Below are positions 8,431-17,460 of a DNA stretch of 64,000 nt, in pieces (the stretch's first letter is position 1; every line of letters starts with the position of its first letter). The position numbers and the translations under genes are program-made. The notes beneath the pieces were generated by a model. It worked only from the letters and a program-made list of their open reading frames with translations. It had not been told where the DNA came from and ran no database searches. Origin of the DNA: CAZLPZ01 sp964607245 (lineage in GTDB: Bacteria > Pseudomonadota > Alphaproteobacteria > Micavibrionales > Micavibrionaceae); the NCBI GenBank assembly GCA_964607245.1, contig CAZSIB010000005.1:54595-118594 (forward strand). Direction: 5' to 3'.

Positions 8431-8459
8431 AATATAAGCGAACAATCCCGAAATGTCAA
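8431..8459 (-). promoter_or_regulatory. Consensus sigma70 promoter of the candidate sRNA
   Basis: On the minus strand TTGACA (complement of 8454-8459) and TATATT (complement of 8431-8436) are spaced by exactly 17 bases. An A/T-rich block directly upstream resembles an UP element. The 16-base sequence spanning the -35 box is identical to the one at the phage-cluster promoter near 58838. Confidence 0.75.
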
Positions 8460-8530
8460 GTATTATTTTAAAAAAAGTAATGATTTTTGTGGTATTAGGG
8501 ATAAAAACCTTTATTTAACCAGACCTCATT

Positions 8531-8557
8531 TAAAACCCCCGGAATATATCCGGGGGT
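8531..8557 (-). terminator. Intrinsic terminator of the EF-hand gene
   Basis: A 9-bp stem, ACCCCCGGA (8535-8543) with TCCGGGGGT (8549-8557), is followed on the minus strand by TTTTA. It lies 37 bases past the stop of the EF-hand gene. Confidence 0.7.
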
Positions 8558-8593
8558 CGATGGATTCTGGTCAGGGCGTCGATTGTTTTGGGA

Positions 8594-8968
8594 TCAATGA
8601 GACTCTGGGGCGTCGTGCCCATCCATGTGATGTTCTTTCATTTTCTCACGGCGCTCGTCGCGGCGGTCTTCACGCTTTTCACGACGATCCTCGCGGCCTT
8701 TTTTCATTTCATCTTGAGAGAGCTTACCGTCCTTGTCGGTATCCAGACGCGTAAAAATTTCTTTGATGCGGGCTTCATGTTCGGCAAGCATTTCAGCGGG
8801 TGTCAAAAAGCCGTCTTTATTCGTGTCGTTCTTTTGAAAACGTTCGGCTGGGGAAAGACGTTTCCATCCGTCTTTGCCTTTTTCGTGGTCTTCGGCATGT
8901 GCGGTCAGGGCGGATCCAGCAAGCAGTGTCGCGATGGCAATTGAGAGATAGGAAAGACGGGTCATCAA
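8594..8968 (-). CDS. Secreted EF-hand calcium-binding protein
   Basis: The 124-residue product has an N-terminal signal peptide (cleavage near AHA-ED, residue 25). It carries two canonical EF-hand loops, DTNKDGFLTPAE (about 48-59) and DTDKDGKLSQDE (about 76-87), with Asp/Asn ligands at positions 1, 3 and 5 and the bidentate Glu at 12. The tail is highly charged (repeats of GREDRREKREDRRDERREK) and ends His-rich. It is probably a periplasmic calcium sensor or buffer. GAGGAG precedes the start, and a terminator follows at 8531. The function beyond calcium binding is unknown. Confidence 0.8.
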   Translation of the reverse strand: MMTRLSYLSIAIATLLAGSALTAHAEDHEKGKDGWKRLSPAERFQKNDTNKDGFLTPAEMLAEHEARIKEIFTRLDTDKDGKLSQDEMKKGREDRREKREDRRDERREKMKEHHMDGHDAPESH

Positions 8969-9058
8969 AAATCTCCTCTAAGTTAAGGTGGGAAAGGTGC
9001 TAAGACACGCACAGCATAAAACAGCGTGAGAACGAAATGCAATTTTTTTCTTATGCCT

Positions 9059-10765
9059 TTATGACGCACCTGGATCGCGATGTTCATCCGCATCATCAAA
9101 GTTGGTGGTGAGGCGTGCCGGGTCCTTGCTGGGGTCTGGCTTTTGAGACATGTTTTTCGTGAGATCCGCAAAACTGAGCGGTGTTTCTGTTGCTTGAATT
9201 CGTGCCGAGAGGTGCGACGTTCCTGTTCCGCCGAGCCCCAGGCCCATGCCAATATGGGGTGCCGTGGGAGCCGGGGCGGGCGTCGCGGGGCCAGCCTCTT
9301 GTGACGGCGCCATGTTTTGAGCGAAGGCGTTTTTTAATGTGGGCGTGGTTGGCATCAGGAACATGTCCAGATCATTTGCGTGGATGGCCGCGTCCATTTC
9401 CTGGCGTTTCAAATAGGTGCGACTTTGTTCAACCGAACGGGTGAGCGCGTCGAGATCTGGAAGTTCTTTGGCAATCTCTGGGAGTTGATCGAGAAGAATA
9501 ATCTCACCAATTTTACGTCGGCTGATGACCTCACGCGTGAGTTGATAAAGCCCGTCGATGGCGGGATCCGCGCGCATCATTTGAAACTGCATCTGCGCGG
9601 CCTGAATTGGCGTCCGGCCACTCAATCCGGCCTGGTCATAGGCCTGGGCCGCGCCTTGAAGGGCAGACGCACACCACCCGAGAAAACGACCCTGAAGCAA
9701 ATCCTGGTTTTGGCGGGCGGCCGTTTCAAGTAAGATATCGCTGCGGTCGTTATCGGCCAGTTGCGCGATCACGGTTCCAAATGTCTCGTCGATCATGCGG
9801 TGATGGAGTTGTTCGTTGCGGTGGATATCCATGAAAGGATTAAATGTCCGGTCGAGCTGTTTTTGATCGGCCGCGGGGATCCGCGAAAGCGCCTCGATCT
9901 GATGCACAATCGAACGGACATAGGGATCATCACTGTGGTTGAGGCCAGCAGCCAGAATAATCTCGGGGCGGTACCCGCGCCAGGCCATATCTTGGGCGGC
10001 TTCACAAAAGCGCCACCATTGCCGGATTTGGTCGTCGGTTGTGACATGGGCGAGTTCTTCTGTGATATCACGGCATTTTTCAATACGCGCACGGTCGGCG
10101 TCCAAGTGATCGAGGATTTGCTCTGCGGCATAAGCCGTGGCCCCAACCGAGAGGGTAAACGGAAAGCGTTCGGGTCGGTCATGACTTTCGCGCGAGATCG
10201 CTTGAAAAGCACGTTTATGCGAAAGTTGATCAATCGCGTCTTGATAGCCCTCGGTACGAAGCATGAGGCAGGCGAAGATATCGCTTCTGAGATTGGCGCG
10301 TGCATCGGCAACTGCGCTGCGTTTTGGAACCAGTAGGCGCCCGGCAAGGCGTTCCAAAAGGGCCGGATCTTGGCAGAGATCCGAGACTTCAATCGCATGC
10401 CAGGTTTGGCGATACAGATCGGCCAAAGCGTCGAAATAATTATCGTACTGATCGATATTGATCGAAATAATGGCGAGAGACACGATGGTGTTTGAAAACC
10501 CGAGCCAGTTTGTCATCGTGCAGGCGGCAATCCCGTGAAATGCAGAGGGCTCAATCGGGGGAAAATTTCGTTGAAAGATCGTCATGGCGGTGTGCCCCGC
10601 CGGATGATCAAGCAGTGTATCCTCGATCATTTGCAGGCTGGTCCGGAGCTGGCCAGTGTTATGAATACTATAAACAACGGACAAATAGGGATCGACCGCG
10701 TTGATTTCGGCGGCAAGTGCGTCGGCTTTGGCCTGAAGTGCAGCGATGGACAATAAATCTGACAT
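9059..10765 (-). CDS. Orphan protein of 568 residues
   Basis: I do not recognise this gene. The product is soluble and almost entirely alpha-helical, with no signal peptide or membrane helix. It has a folded part to about residue 480 and then a Pro/Ala/Gly-rich unstructured tail (GPATPAPAPTAP, IGMGLGLGGTGT). The acidic, Asp/Gln-rich helical repeats are not obviously TPR or ankyrin. It is transcribed divergently from fabI, and an imperfect palindrome (10775-10817) sits directly before its start. Base composition is like its neighbours, so there is no sign of recent transfer. Confidence 0.7.
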   Translation of the reverse strand: MSDLLSIAALQAKADALAAEINAVDPYLSVVYSIHNTGQLRTSLQMIEDTLLDHPAGHTAMTIFQRNFPPIEPSAFHGIAACTMTNWLGFSNTIVSLAIISINIDQYDNYFDALADLYRQTWHAIEVSDLCQDPALLERLAGRLLVPKRSAVADARANLRSDIFACLMLRTEGYQDAIDQLSHKRAFQAISRESHDRPERFPFTLSVGATAYAAEQILDHLDADRARIEKCRDITEELAHVTTDDQIRQWWRFCEAAQDMAWRGYRPEIILAAGLNHSDDPYVRSIVHQIEALSRIPAADQKQLDRTFNPFMDIHRNEQLHHRMIDETFGTVIAQLADNDRSDILLETAARQNQDLLQGRFLGWCASALQGAAQAYDQAGLSGRTPIQAAQMQFQMMRADPAIDGLYQLTREVISRRKIGEIILLDQLPEIAKELPDLDALTRSVEQSRTYLKRQEMDAAIHANDLDMFLMPTTPTLKNAFAQNMAPSQEAGPATPAPAPTAPHIGMGLGLGGTGTSHLSARIQATETPLSFADLTKNMSQKPDPSKDPARLTTNFDDADEHRDPGAS

Positions 10766-10774
10766 AGCACCGAT

Positions 10775-10817
10775 CAGTATAAAAAAAGAGACGACAATCC
10801 TGTCGTTTATTATACTG
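10775..10817. promoter_or_regulatory. Interrupted palindrome in the divergent fabI promoter region
   Basis: CAGTATA (10775-10781) is mirrored by TATACTG (10811-10817), and inside them ACGACA (10791-10796) is mirrored by TGTCGT (10801-10806) around ATCC. The symmetric form, located ten bases upstream of the divergent 568-residue gene and about 100 before fabI, suits a dimeric repressor site. The inner hairpin could also act as a weak terminator. Confidence 0.4.
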
Positions 10818-10919
10818 CGCAGCAGTTAATGCTTTATAATTTCTGTAATACGTGCGGGGGATGACAAACCCGCTGATTTGTTTTAGAAATAAGGCCAACA
10901 ACGGCAGAAAGGGCAAAAA

Positions 10920-11762
10920 ATGACTGGGTTCATGAAAAATAAGCGCGGCCTGATCATGGGTGTCGCGAACGAGCGTTCGATTGCGTGGGGCATCGCCCAG
11001 GCCGTCCATGCGCAAGGTGCTGAACTCGCGTTTACGTACCAGGGCGAGGCGCTTGAAAAGCGGGTGCGTCCCTTGGCCGAGAGTATTGGCGCGGGCATTG
11101 TGGAGCCCTGCGATGTGACGGATGACGCCTCGGTTGACACGGTGATGGCGCGCTTGAAACAGGCCTGGGGCGGGATTGATTTTATCGTTCATGCGATTGC
11201 CTTTTCGGACAAGAATGAACTTGATGGGCTGTATCTGAACACCACGCGGGCGAATTTTTTACGGACCATGGATATTTCGGTTTATTCTTTCACCTCTGTT
11301 GCCCAAAAAGCAGCCCCTATTTTAAACCCTGGGGCGTCTTTATTGACCCTCACCTATTACGGGGCGGAACGCGTGATGCCGCATTATAATGTGATGGGTG
11401 TCGCGAAGGCCGCGCTTGAGGCGTCGGTACGGTATTTGGCGGTGGATTTGGGCCGCCGCGATATCCGCGTGAATGCCATTTCGGCGGGGCCCATTAAAAC
11501 ATTGGCAGCAAGTGGCATTGGGGATTTCCGGCATATTCTGAAATGGAATGAACTGAATTCCCCATTACGGCGAAACGTGACGACCGATCAAGTGGGGTCG
11601 GCGGGGCTGTTCCTCCTTTCGGATTTAGGCGCCGGTATGACGGGCGAGGTGATGCATGTCGACAGTGGGTACCATGTTGTGGGCATGATGGATGTTGAAA
11701 ATATTGCACAAACAGCAGAACTTTTGACATCGATGTCATCGGGTGCACAAAAGACATCTTGA
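10920..11762 (+). CDS. fabI: Enoyl-[acyl-carrier-protein] reductase (NADH) FabI
   Basis: It catalyses the last step of each fatty-acid elongation cycle, reducing trans-2-enoyl-ACP with NADH. The 280-residue SDR-fold protein shows the FabI-specific nucleotide motif GVANERSIAWGIA (about 14-26). The catalytic pair Tyr156 and Lys163 is in YNVMGVAK, with the same numbering as the E. coli enzyme. Gly93 of E. coli, the resistance site, is represented by Ala in HAIAF. A second start at Met5 is possible. nth follows 16 bases downstream. Confidence 0.95.
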   Translation: MTGFMKNKRGLIMGVANERSIAWGIAQAVHAQGAELAFTYQGEALEKRVRPLAESIGAGIVEPCDVTDDASVDTVMARLKQAWGGIDFIVHAIAFSDKNELDGLYLNTTRANFLRTMDISVYSFTSVAQKAAPILNPGASLLTLTYYGAERVMPHYNVMGVAKAALEASVRYLAVDLGRRDIRVNAISAGPIKTLAASGIGDFRHILKWNELNSPLRRNVTTDQVGSAGLFLLSDLGAGMTGEVMHVDSGYHVVGMMDVENIAQTAELLTSMSSGAQKTS

Positions 11763-11778
11763 CCGGAGCGTGCGTTTT

Positions 11779-12426
11779 ATGGCGATGACCAAAGCACGTA
11801 TCGAGAAATTTTTTTCCATTCTGCGCGCAGAAAATCCACATCCGAAAAGTGATTTGGAATATACGAATCCCTTTACCCTTTTGGTCGCGGTCGTGCTCTC
11901 GGCCCAGACGACGGATAAGGGCGTGAATCTGGCCACACGAGAATTATTCAAGGTTGCGGATACGCCGGAAAAGATGGCGCAGTTGGGTGTGAACGGGATT
12001 AAAGATTACATCCGGACCATCGGCCTTTTTAATGCCAAGGCGAATAATGTGCATCGGTTAAGCGAGATGTTAATGGATCGCTTTGAGGGACAGGTGCCGC
12101 ATACGCGTGACGATTTAATGACCTTGCCGGGCGTGGGGCGCAAGACCGCAAATGTGGTGTTGAATGTGGCCTTTGGAGTACCCACAATGGCGGTTGATAC
12201 GCATGTGTTTCGGGTGGCAAACCGTACCGGCCTTGCGGCAGGGGACACGCCCGAACAGGTTGAAGAACAGTTGTTGAAACGCGTGCCGTCCGAATTTATG
12301 GATCATGCACATCATTGGTTGATCCTTCATGGGCGGTATGTGTGTCGGGCGCGTGCGCCCAAATGTGAGACATGTTTGGTGCAGTCGCTTTGTGCATTTC
12401 CAGACAAAGAAAAGAGTAAAAAATGA
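11779..12426 (+). CDS. nth: Endonuclease III, DNA glycosylase/AP lyase
   Basis: This base-excision repair enzyme removes oxidised pyrimidines and cleaves the abasic site. I chose the ATG at 11779, after the fabI stop, giving 215 residues, the normal size. Seen: the helix-hairpin-helix LPGVGRKTANVVLN with catalytic Lys122, the catalytic Asp140 in AVDTHVFRV, and the iron-sulfur cluster ligands Cys189, Cys196, Cys199 and Cys205 in the exact C-x6-C-x2-C-x5-C spacing. It is probably cotranscribed with fabI and with the GNAT gene that starts in its stop codon. Confidence 0.95.
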   Translation: MAMTKARIEKFFSILRAENPHPKSDLEYTNPFTLLVAVVLSAQTTDKGVNLATRELFKVADTPEKMAQLGVNGIKDYIRTIGLFNAKANNVHRLSEMLMDRFEGQVPHTRDDLMTLPGVGRKTANVVLNVAFGVPTMAVDTHVFRVANRTGLAAGDTPEQVEEQLLKRVPSEFMDHAHHWLILHGRYVCRARAPKCETCLVQSLCAFPDKEKSKK

Positions 12427-12938
12427 TGCGCGTGGATCTTGTGGCCCCCGGGGCCGATTTGATGGAGATGGATGCGTTATTATCGATCCTCGATTTCTCG
12501 AAAGATCCAGCCTATTTTCGGCGGTGTGTTGACGAATCGCCTGCTGCGCGCGCGGTGATGATGGCGCGGGTGGATCAGAAAGCCGTGGGGATCTGTGTTG
12601 TTAATTTTGCGTCGTCGTATCCGCTCTTTAAACGTCTGAATATTCCCGAAATTCAAGATTTGAATGTGGCGGCGGGCGCGCGTCATCAGGGTGTGGGATC
12701 GGCGTTGCTTTATGCGGCCGAAGAACTCGCGCGCGCGCGGGGACATACCGATATTGGCATTGGTGTGGGGATTGCTGCGTCTTATGGCGCGGCCCAACGT
12801 TTATATGCGCGCCGCGGATATATCCCCGATGGGGCCGGGGCCAGTCAAGACGACCAAACCGTGCGCCTGGGTGAGCTGCGCACGGTGGATGATCGGTTGT
12901 GTCTCTATTTGGTGAAAGAGTTGGGTGTTTCGCGTTAG
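12423..12938 (+). CDS. GNAT family N-acetyltransferase
   Basis: The 171-residue protein has the GNAT fold, with acetyl-CoA-binding motif A RHQGVGSALL near residues 80-89 (R/Q-x-x-G-x-G/A). A beta strand before it, EIQDLNV, carries the typical substrate-side residues, and GAAQRLYARRGY, near 122-133, is the usual motif B with its tyrosine. The start ATG overlaps the nth stop (ATGA), and the end overlaps convergent aspS by 4 bp. The substrate is unknown. Confidence 0.85.
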   Translation: MMRVDLVAPGADLMEMDALLSILDFSKDPAYFRRCVDESPAARAVMMARVDQKAVGICVVNFASSYPLFKRLNIPEIQDLNVAAGARHQGVGSALLYAAEELARARGHTDIGIGVGIAASYGAAQRLYARRGYIPDGAGASQDDQTVRLGELRTVDDRLCLYLVKELGVSR

Positions 12939-14740
12939 GAGGCAATAGCGGTTTTTGGCTTTGGCATGTCGATCTTGATGTGCAGATCGCGGAGTTGCGG
13001 GACTGTCATTTCAGTGGGTGCGCCCATCATCGGGTCTTCGAACGCGCCGTTCATGACAAAGGCGTAGACTTCACGCAAATTTGGTTCATCCGCAATCAGC
13101 ATGATGATCCGGTCGACGCCAAAGGCACAGCCGCCGTGGGGGGGGGCGCCGAATTTAAAGGCACTCAGCATCCCGCCAAATTTTTTCTCGAGCACATCGC
13201 GGCCATAACCGGCAATCGCAAAGGCCCGTTCCATGATGTCGGCACGGTGGTTCCGGATGGAGCCCGAGCACAGTTCAAATCCGTTACACACACAGTCATA
13301 TTGATTGGCGACAATCGTCAAGGGATCTTGGCTGTTGAGTGCTGTAAGGCCGCCTTTTGGCATCGAGAACGGGTTGTGCGTGAAATCGATTTGCCCCGTT
13401 TGTTCGTTCATTTCGTACATGGGGAAGTCGGTAATCCAGCAGAATTTAAAAACATTCTTTTGGGTCAGATCCAGATCAGCCGCGATTTTGTTGCGCGCCT
13501 TACCGGCCAGTTTTGCGGCTGGGCCTTCCTTGTCACAGACAAAGAAAACAGCATCGGTGTCTTGTGCGTTCATCTGTGCCCGTAGTTCTTTTTGGGCGTC
13601 TGCGGGCAAGAATTTGGCAATTGGGCCTTTGCCATCACCATTTTCAAACACAACGTACCCCAAGCCCGGTGCGCCTTCGCCCTTGGCCCAGTCGTTTAAT
13701 TTATCAAAGAAGCTGCGGGGTTTGTCGGCAACAGAAGGCGCGCGAATGGCGCGGACAACGCCGCCTTTTTCAATGACGGCCTTAAAGGCTTTAAAGTCAA
13801 CATCGGCGCGCGCGAAAATCGAGGTGACATCGACGATTGTCAAAGGGTTGCGCAAATCGGGCTTATCCGACCCATAGGTCATCATCGCCTCGGCATAGGG
13901 AATTCGTACCCACGGCCAGGGTGTGACCGTCCGCGGAACCCCCAGATGCCCCGCAAATTCGGTAAAGATGCCGCCAATCACCGGCTCCATTGTCGCGAAG
14001 ACATCGTCTTCGTTGACAAAGCTCATCTCGACATCCAGTTGGTAAAATTCGGCCAAACGATCGGCACGCCCGTCTTCATCACGAAAACATGGCGCAATTT
14101 GAAAATAACGGTCAAACCCCGAGACCATGAGGAGTTGTTTGAACTGTTGCGGGGCCTGGGGCAGGGCATAGGCCTTGCCGGGGTGAAGCCTTGCCGGCAC
14201 TAGAAAATCGCGCGCGCCTTCCGGGGAACTGGCGGTCAGGATAGGCGTTTGAAATTCTTGGAATCCCTGGTCCCACATGCGCCGCCGCATCGAGGCAATC
14301 ACGTTATTGCGCAGGCGGATATTGCGCTGCATCTTCTCGCGTCGCAAATCGAGGAAGCGATATTTGAGGCGCATCTCCTCGCCTGCGCCATCATCGTCGG
14401 CAACTTGGAACGGGATCACATCGGCGGGGGATTCAAGCTGTGCCCGTGTCACTTTAACCTCAATCCCTCCGGTTGCGAGTTTCGCGTTTTTGGTATCACC
14501 CGGGCGTTCGACGACAACACCGTCAAAGAAAACGACTGATTCATTGCGCCAGTTGGGGACGTCTTGTAACCCGGGAACGCTGGGGTCGACGACACATTGC
14601 GTGACGCCATAGGCATCGCGCAAATCAATGAACATGACCCCGCCATGGTCCCGCCGCCGCGCAATCCATCCCGCAAGGGTCACGGTTTGGCCGATATGGT
14701 CGGTGCGGAGCGCGCCGCACGTGTGGGTGCGATAGGTCAT
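12935..14740 (-). CDS. aspS: Aspartyl-tRNA synthetase
   Basis: It charges tRNA-Asp. Bacteria of this group usually have the non-discriminating form that also charges tRNA-Asn; discrimination cannot be decided here. The 601 residues show the bacterial class II layout: an N-terminal OB-fold anticodon-binding domain with GWIARRRDHGGVMFIDLRD, motif 2 around CFRDEDGRADRLAEFYQLD, a GAD insertion in the middle (about 290-410) and motif 3 in GGCAFGVDRIIML near the C terminus. It is the only gene in this orientation between nth/GNAT and the M16 peptidase gene. Confidence 0.95.
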   Translation of the reverse strand: MTYRTHTCGALRTDHIGQTVTLAGWIARRRDHGGVMFIDLRDAYGVTQCVVDPSVPGLQDVPNWRNESVVFFDGVVVERPGDTKNAKLATGGIEVKVTRAQLESPADVIPFQVADDDGAGEEMRLKYRFLDLRREKMQRNIRLRNNVIASMRRRMWDQGFQEFQTPILTASSPEGARDFLVPARLHPGKAYALPQAPQQFKQLLMVSGFDRYFQIAPCFRDEDGRADRLAEFYQLDVEMSFVNEDDVFATMEPVIGGIFTEFAGHLGVPRTVTPWPWVRIPYAEAMMTYGSDKPDLRNPLTIVDVTSIFARADVDFKAFKAVIEKGGVVRAIRAPSVADKPRSFFDKLNDWAKGEGAPGLGYVVFENGDGKGPIAKFLPADAQKELRAQMNAQDTDAVFFVCDKEGPAAKLAGKARNKIAADLDLTQKNVFKFCWITDFPMYEMNEQTGQIDFTHNPFSMPKGGLTALNSQDPLTIVANQYDCVCNGFELCSGSIRNHRADIMERAFAIAGYGRDVLEKKFGGMLSAFKFGAPPHGGCAFGVDRIIMLIADEPNLREVYAFVMNGAFEDPMMGAPTEMTVPQLRDLHIKIDMPKPKTAIAS

Positions 14741-14857
14741 GAAGGATCATCTTTCATCTTAAGTTCTTGAAAAAAGCTCGGTTTTCTTATAGCGGGCTTG
14801 CTTTCAAAGAGAAAGAGAAATTTGGAAAACAGGCGGTGAAGCCCGCGCAACGATCAT

Positions 14858-16126
14858 TTAAGCGCTTTTTACCGTAATCTTTTCTCGCAGCACAGAATAA
14901 GGAACAAATTCCGATAACGGGCCGAGGCCCGTCAGAATGGGGGGCGACGCAAAGATGGTACGGGCGAGATCTGTGACGGCACCCACCGAGATTTGGTCGA
15001 TCCGGGTGCGCATATCTTCGGTGTTCAGAACGCGCCCGTGGAAAATCAGGTGTTTGGCGTTTTGGTCGGCACGCGTTGTCATGCTTTCACGGCCCATCAG
15101 CAAACTGGATTTTAATTGTGATTTTGTCCGGTCGATTTCATGGGGTAGAACCGACCCCGGAAAGGCATTCAGGTTATCGACAAGCGTCGACATCAGTTCA
15201 CCCACCCGTGCCGGGTCTGTCCCGGCATAAATCCCAAAGGTGCCATCATCGCGATACGCGCTGTGAAAGGCATAGATATTATAGGCAAGCCCACGTTTTT
15301 CGCGCACCTCTTGGAAGAGGCGTGACGACATCCCGCCGCCCAAGATATGTGCCAGGGCCACGGCCTGGTAATAGCGCGGATCGGTGCGGGAAATACCATG
15401 GAACCCCAGTAAAATATGCGCTTGTTCCAGTTCTTTTTCCGTACGGTGTTCGCCGCCCTGGTACGCGGCGGGGGCGTAATGTTGAACCGTTGATTCCGGA
15501 AGTGCCCCAAATAATTCTGTTGCCTGGGCCACAAAGTTTGCGTGATCAACATTGCCGGCCGCAGAAAGAACCATGTTCGATGCGGTGTAATGACTGCGGA
15601 CATAGCGTACAATGGCATCGCGTGGCATGTTCGCGACGATATCGGCGCGGCCCAAGATGGGTGCCCCCAGGGTTTGGTTGGGATAGGCGCGTTCCTGAAA
15701 AAAATCGTAGATCAAATCATCCGGTGTGTCGGCATTCATACCGATTTCTTGCAAGATCACCTGGCGTTCGCGTTCAAGTTCACCCGGATCAAAGGTTGAC
15801 CGTAAAAGCATATCGGCAAGGACGTCCAAGGTTTTGCGGACATCGTCTTTGAGGACATGAAAATAATATCCGGTCACCTCCCGGCTGGTATAGGCATTCA
15901 TGTGGCCGCCAATGCCTTCGATTTCTTCTGCAATTTCCCGTGCGCTGCGTGTTGGGGTCCCCTTGTACATCATGTGTTCGACGAGGTGCGCAAGGCCATT
16001 TTCGGTCATGTCCTCATTCCGCGTCCCCACCCCGAAATAGGCGCCAAGCGCCACGCTGTCGATCGTATCCACCCGGTCAGTCAGGATACGTAGGCCGTTT
16101 GGAAGGGTCGAGAGTTGTATCGTCAT
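14858..16126 (-). CDS. M16 zinc peptidase, mitochondrial-processing-peptidase type
   Basis: The 422 residues show both halves of an M16B peptidase. The active half has the inverted zinc motif H-x-x-E-H at His47, Glu50 and His51, and the third ligand Glu127 in ILQEIGM at the expected 76-residue distance. The C-terminal half is the inactive clamp with LAHILGGGMSSRLFQEVREK. There is no signal peptide, so it is probably cytoplasmic. This family in alphaproteobacteria is the closest bacterial relative of mitochondrial MPP-beta, and its own substrates are poorly known. It lies upstream of aspS with a 117-bp gap, so a shared transcript is possible. Confidence 0.9.
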   Translation of the reverse strand: MTIQLSTLPNGLRILTDRVDTIDSVALGAYFGVGTRNEDMTENGLAHLVEHMMYKGTPTRSAREIAEEIEGIGGHMNAYTSREVTGYYFHVLKDDVRKTLDVLADMLLRSTFDPGELERERQVILQEIGMNADTPDDLIYDFFQERAYPNQTLGAPILGRADIVANMPRDAIVRYVRSHYTASNMVLSAAGNVDHANFVAQATELFGALPESTVQHYAPAAYQGGEHRTEKELEQAHILLGFHGISRTDPRYYQAVALAHILGGGMSSRLFQEVREKRGLAYNIYAFHSAYRDDGTFGIYAGTDPARVGELMSTLVDNLNAFPGSVLPHEIDRTKSQLKSSLLMGRESMTTRADQNAKHLIFHGRVLNTEDMRTRIDQISVGAVTDLARTIFASPPILTGLGPLSEFVPYSVLREKITVKSA

Positions 16127-16212
16127 ATTTTATTCCATTTCTTTTTTAGGCGGATACGATACCATGAATTGTCAAAAGTTTTGAGAGGTTAATTTAACAT
16201 TTTTCGTGCGAA

Positions 16213-17460
16213 ATGGCTGTTTTTATGTTGTCCTTGACGCGTGTATGGGTTTTTGTTTTTGCGGCCTTGTTGGCCCTTGTTCCCTTTGCTGCAAAACCAA
16301 TCGTTCAGGGCGGAGCGGTTATCTTGTTCCTGTTGATCCTGTGGGACCGCGTGCGTACAGCCCAGGGCCGCCCGGTTCTTTCATTCTCGCGGTATGATCT
16401 GTCGGTTCAAATAATCGGCGGATTGCTGGCCTTGATCGTCATCAGCATGCTCTGGTCGGTGGATCCGGGGCATGCGGCCCATGCCCTGCCGCGGCTTACC
16501 CTTATTTTTTTTGCGGGGCTTGTATTGATCGCCGGCGCTCCCCGCATCTCCGTCCCACAAGAAAAAGATTGGGGAATTTTAGTTGCGGGCCTCAGTTTCG
16601 GCATGCTTGCGGTCCTTTTTTTGGTGGGCACAAAATTTCAATTTTTTGCATGGGTCCGCGGTGTTGAAGGCGCTCCGGCCTATGTGACGAACAAGGCGGT
16701 AGGTGTTTTGACCTTAATCGCGCCAGCCGTGTTGCTGCCGCTTGTTACAATGCGCCATCGCGCGGCGGTGGTGTCGTTTTTTTGGGGGCTCGCGCTGATT
16801 TTGATCATGGTGGTCGCCACAACAGGGCAATCGGCGCTCTTGGCCTTTTGTGTCATGCTGATGGCTTATTTTCTGCCGCTTGGATCAAAAAAAATCCGGC
16901 TTATTTTAAAAGGGTTATTATTTTTTGGAGTTATGGGCGCGCCTTTTCTGGTGATGGCGCTTTGGCCTTATGCCCAGATGATGGCTCAAAATGATTTGTT
17001 AAAAGAAGCCTCTGCGCCTGAACGCATGGAAGTGTGGTTTGCGATTACTCAGAAAATTTTAGAGCGGCCCATTTGGGGCTATGGGTTTGATGCGACCCAG
17101 GCGATTACGCATTTCGATACGCAACAAATCTATCAACCTGGAACGCGATTTTCCCATCCGCATAATCTGGCGCTTCAGGTTTGGGTAGAGTTTGGGGCGG
17201 TCGGGGCCTTGTTTTTATCCTGGGCACTGATCACAACACTCCGCCATATCCTAGCCCATCCGGCGCGCGCGGTACGACGTCTTTATTTTACAAGCTATGC
17301 AGCGACCCTCTCGGTCGCCTTAGTGGGATGGGGTATGTGGCAGGGATGGTGGATGACGCTTGTGTTGCTGATCGTTTTTTTAAACCTTGTGGCCGGGCGG
17401 CTCATTCAGGCGCAAGATGCGCTGGCAATAAAACCCACAGATTCCCGCGCGATTTCATGA
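16213..17460 (+). CDS. O-antigen ligase/polymerase-like membrane protein (Wzy_C family)
   Basis: The 415-residue inner-membrane protein has about 10-12 hydrophobic segments and a periplasmic loop (about 280-330) with the family motif RFSHPHNLALQVWVEFG, in which the HPHN signature carries the catalytic-type histidine. Such proteins ligate or polymerise glycan chains onto lipid carriers (WaaL/Wzy). No other LPS or glycan gene is close, so the substrate is open. Its last 59 bp overlap the convergent mltA gene. A second, larger family member lies at 21595-23451. Confidence 0.8.
   Translation: MAVFMLSLTRVWVFVFAALLALVPFAAKPIVQGGAVILFLLILWDRVRTAQGRPVLSFSRYDLSVQIIGGLLALIVISMLWSVDPGHAAHALPRLTLIFFAGLVLIAGAPRISVPQEKDWGILVAGLSFGMLAVLFLVGTKFQFFAWVRGVEGAPAYVTNKAVGVLTLIAPAVLLPLVTMRHRAAVVSFFWGLALILIMVVATTGQSALLAFCVMLMAYFLPLGSKKIRLILKGLLFFGVMGAPFLVMALWPYAQMMAQNDLLKEASAPERMEVWFAITQKILERPIWGYGFDATQAITHFDTQQIYQPGTRFSHPHNLALQVWVEFGAVGALFLSWALITTLRHILAHPARAVRRLYFTSYAATLSVALVGWGMWQGWWMTLVLLIVFLNLVAGRLIQAQDALAIKPTDSRAIS

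Noticed and set aside
8115..8459. 114-codon minus-strand frame over the palindromic repeat
   Set aside because: It reads through the repeat and the sRNA region with low-complexity Lys/Arg/Glu output and no conserved features.
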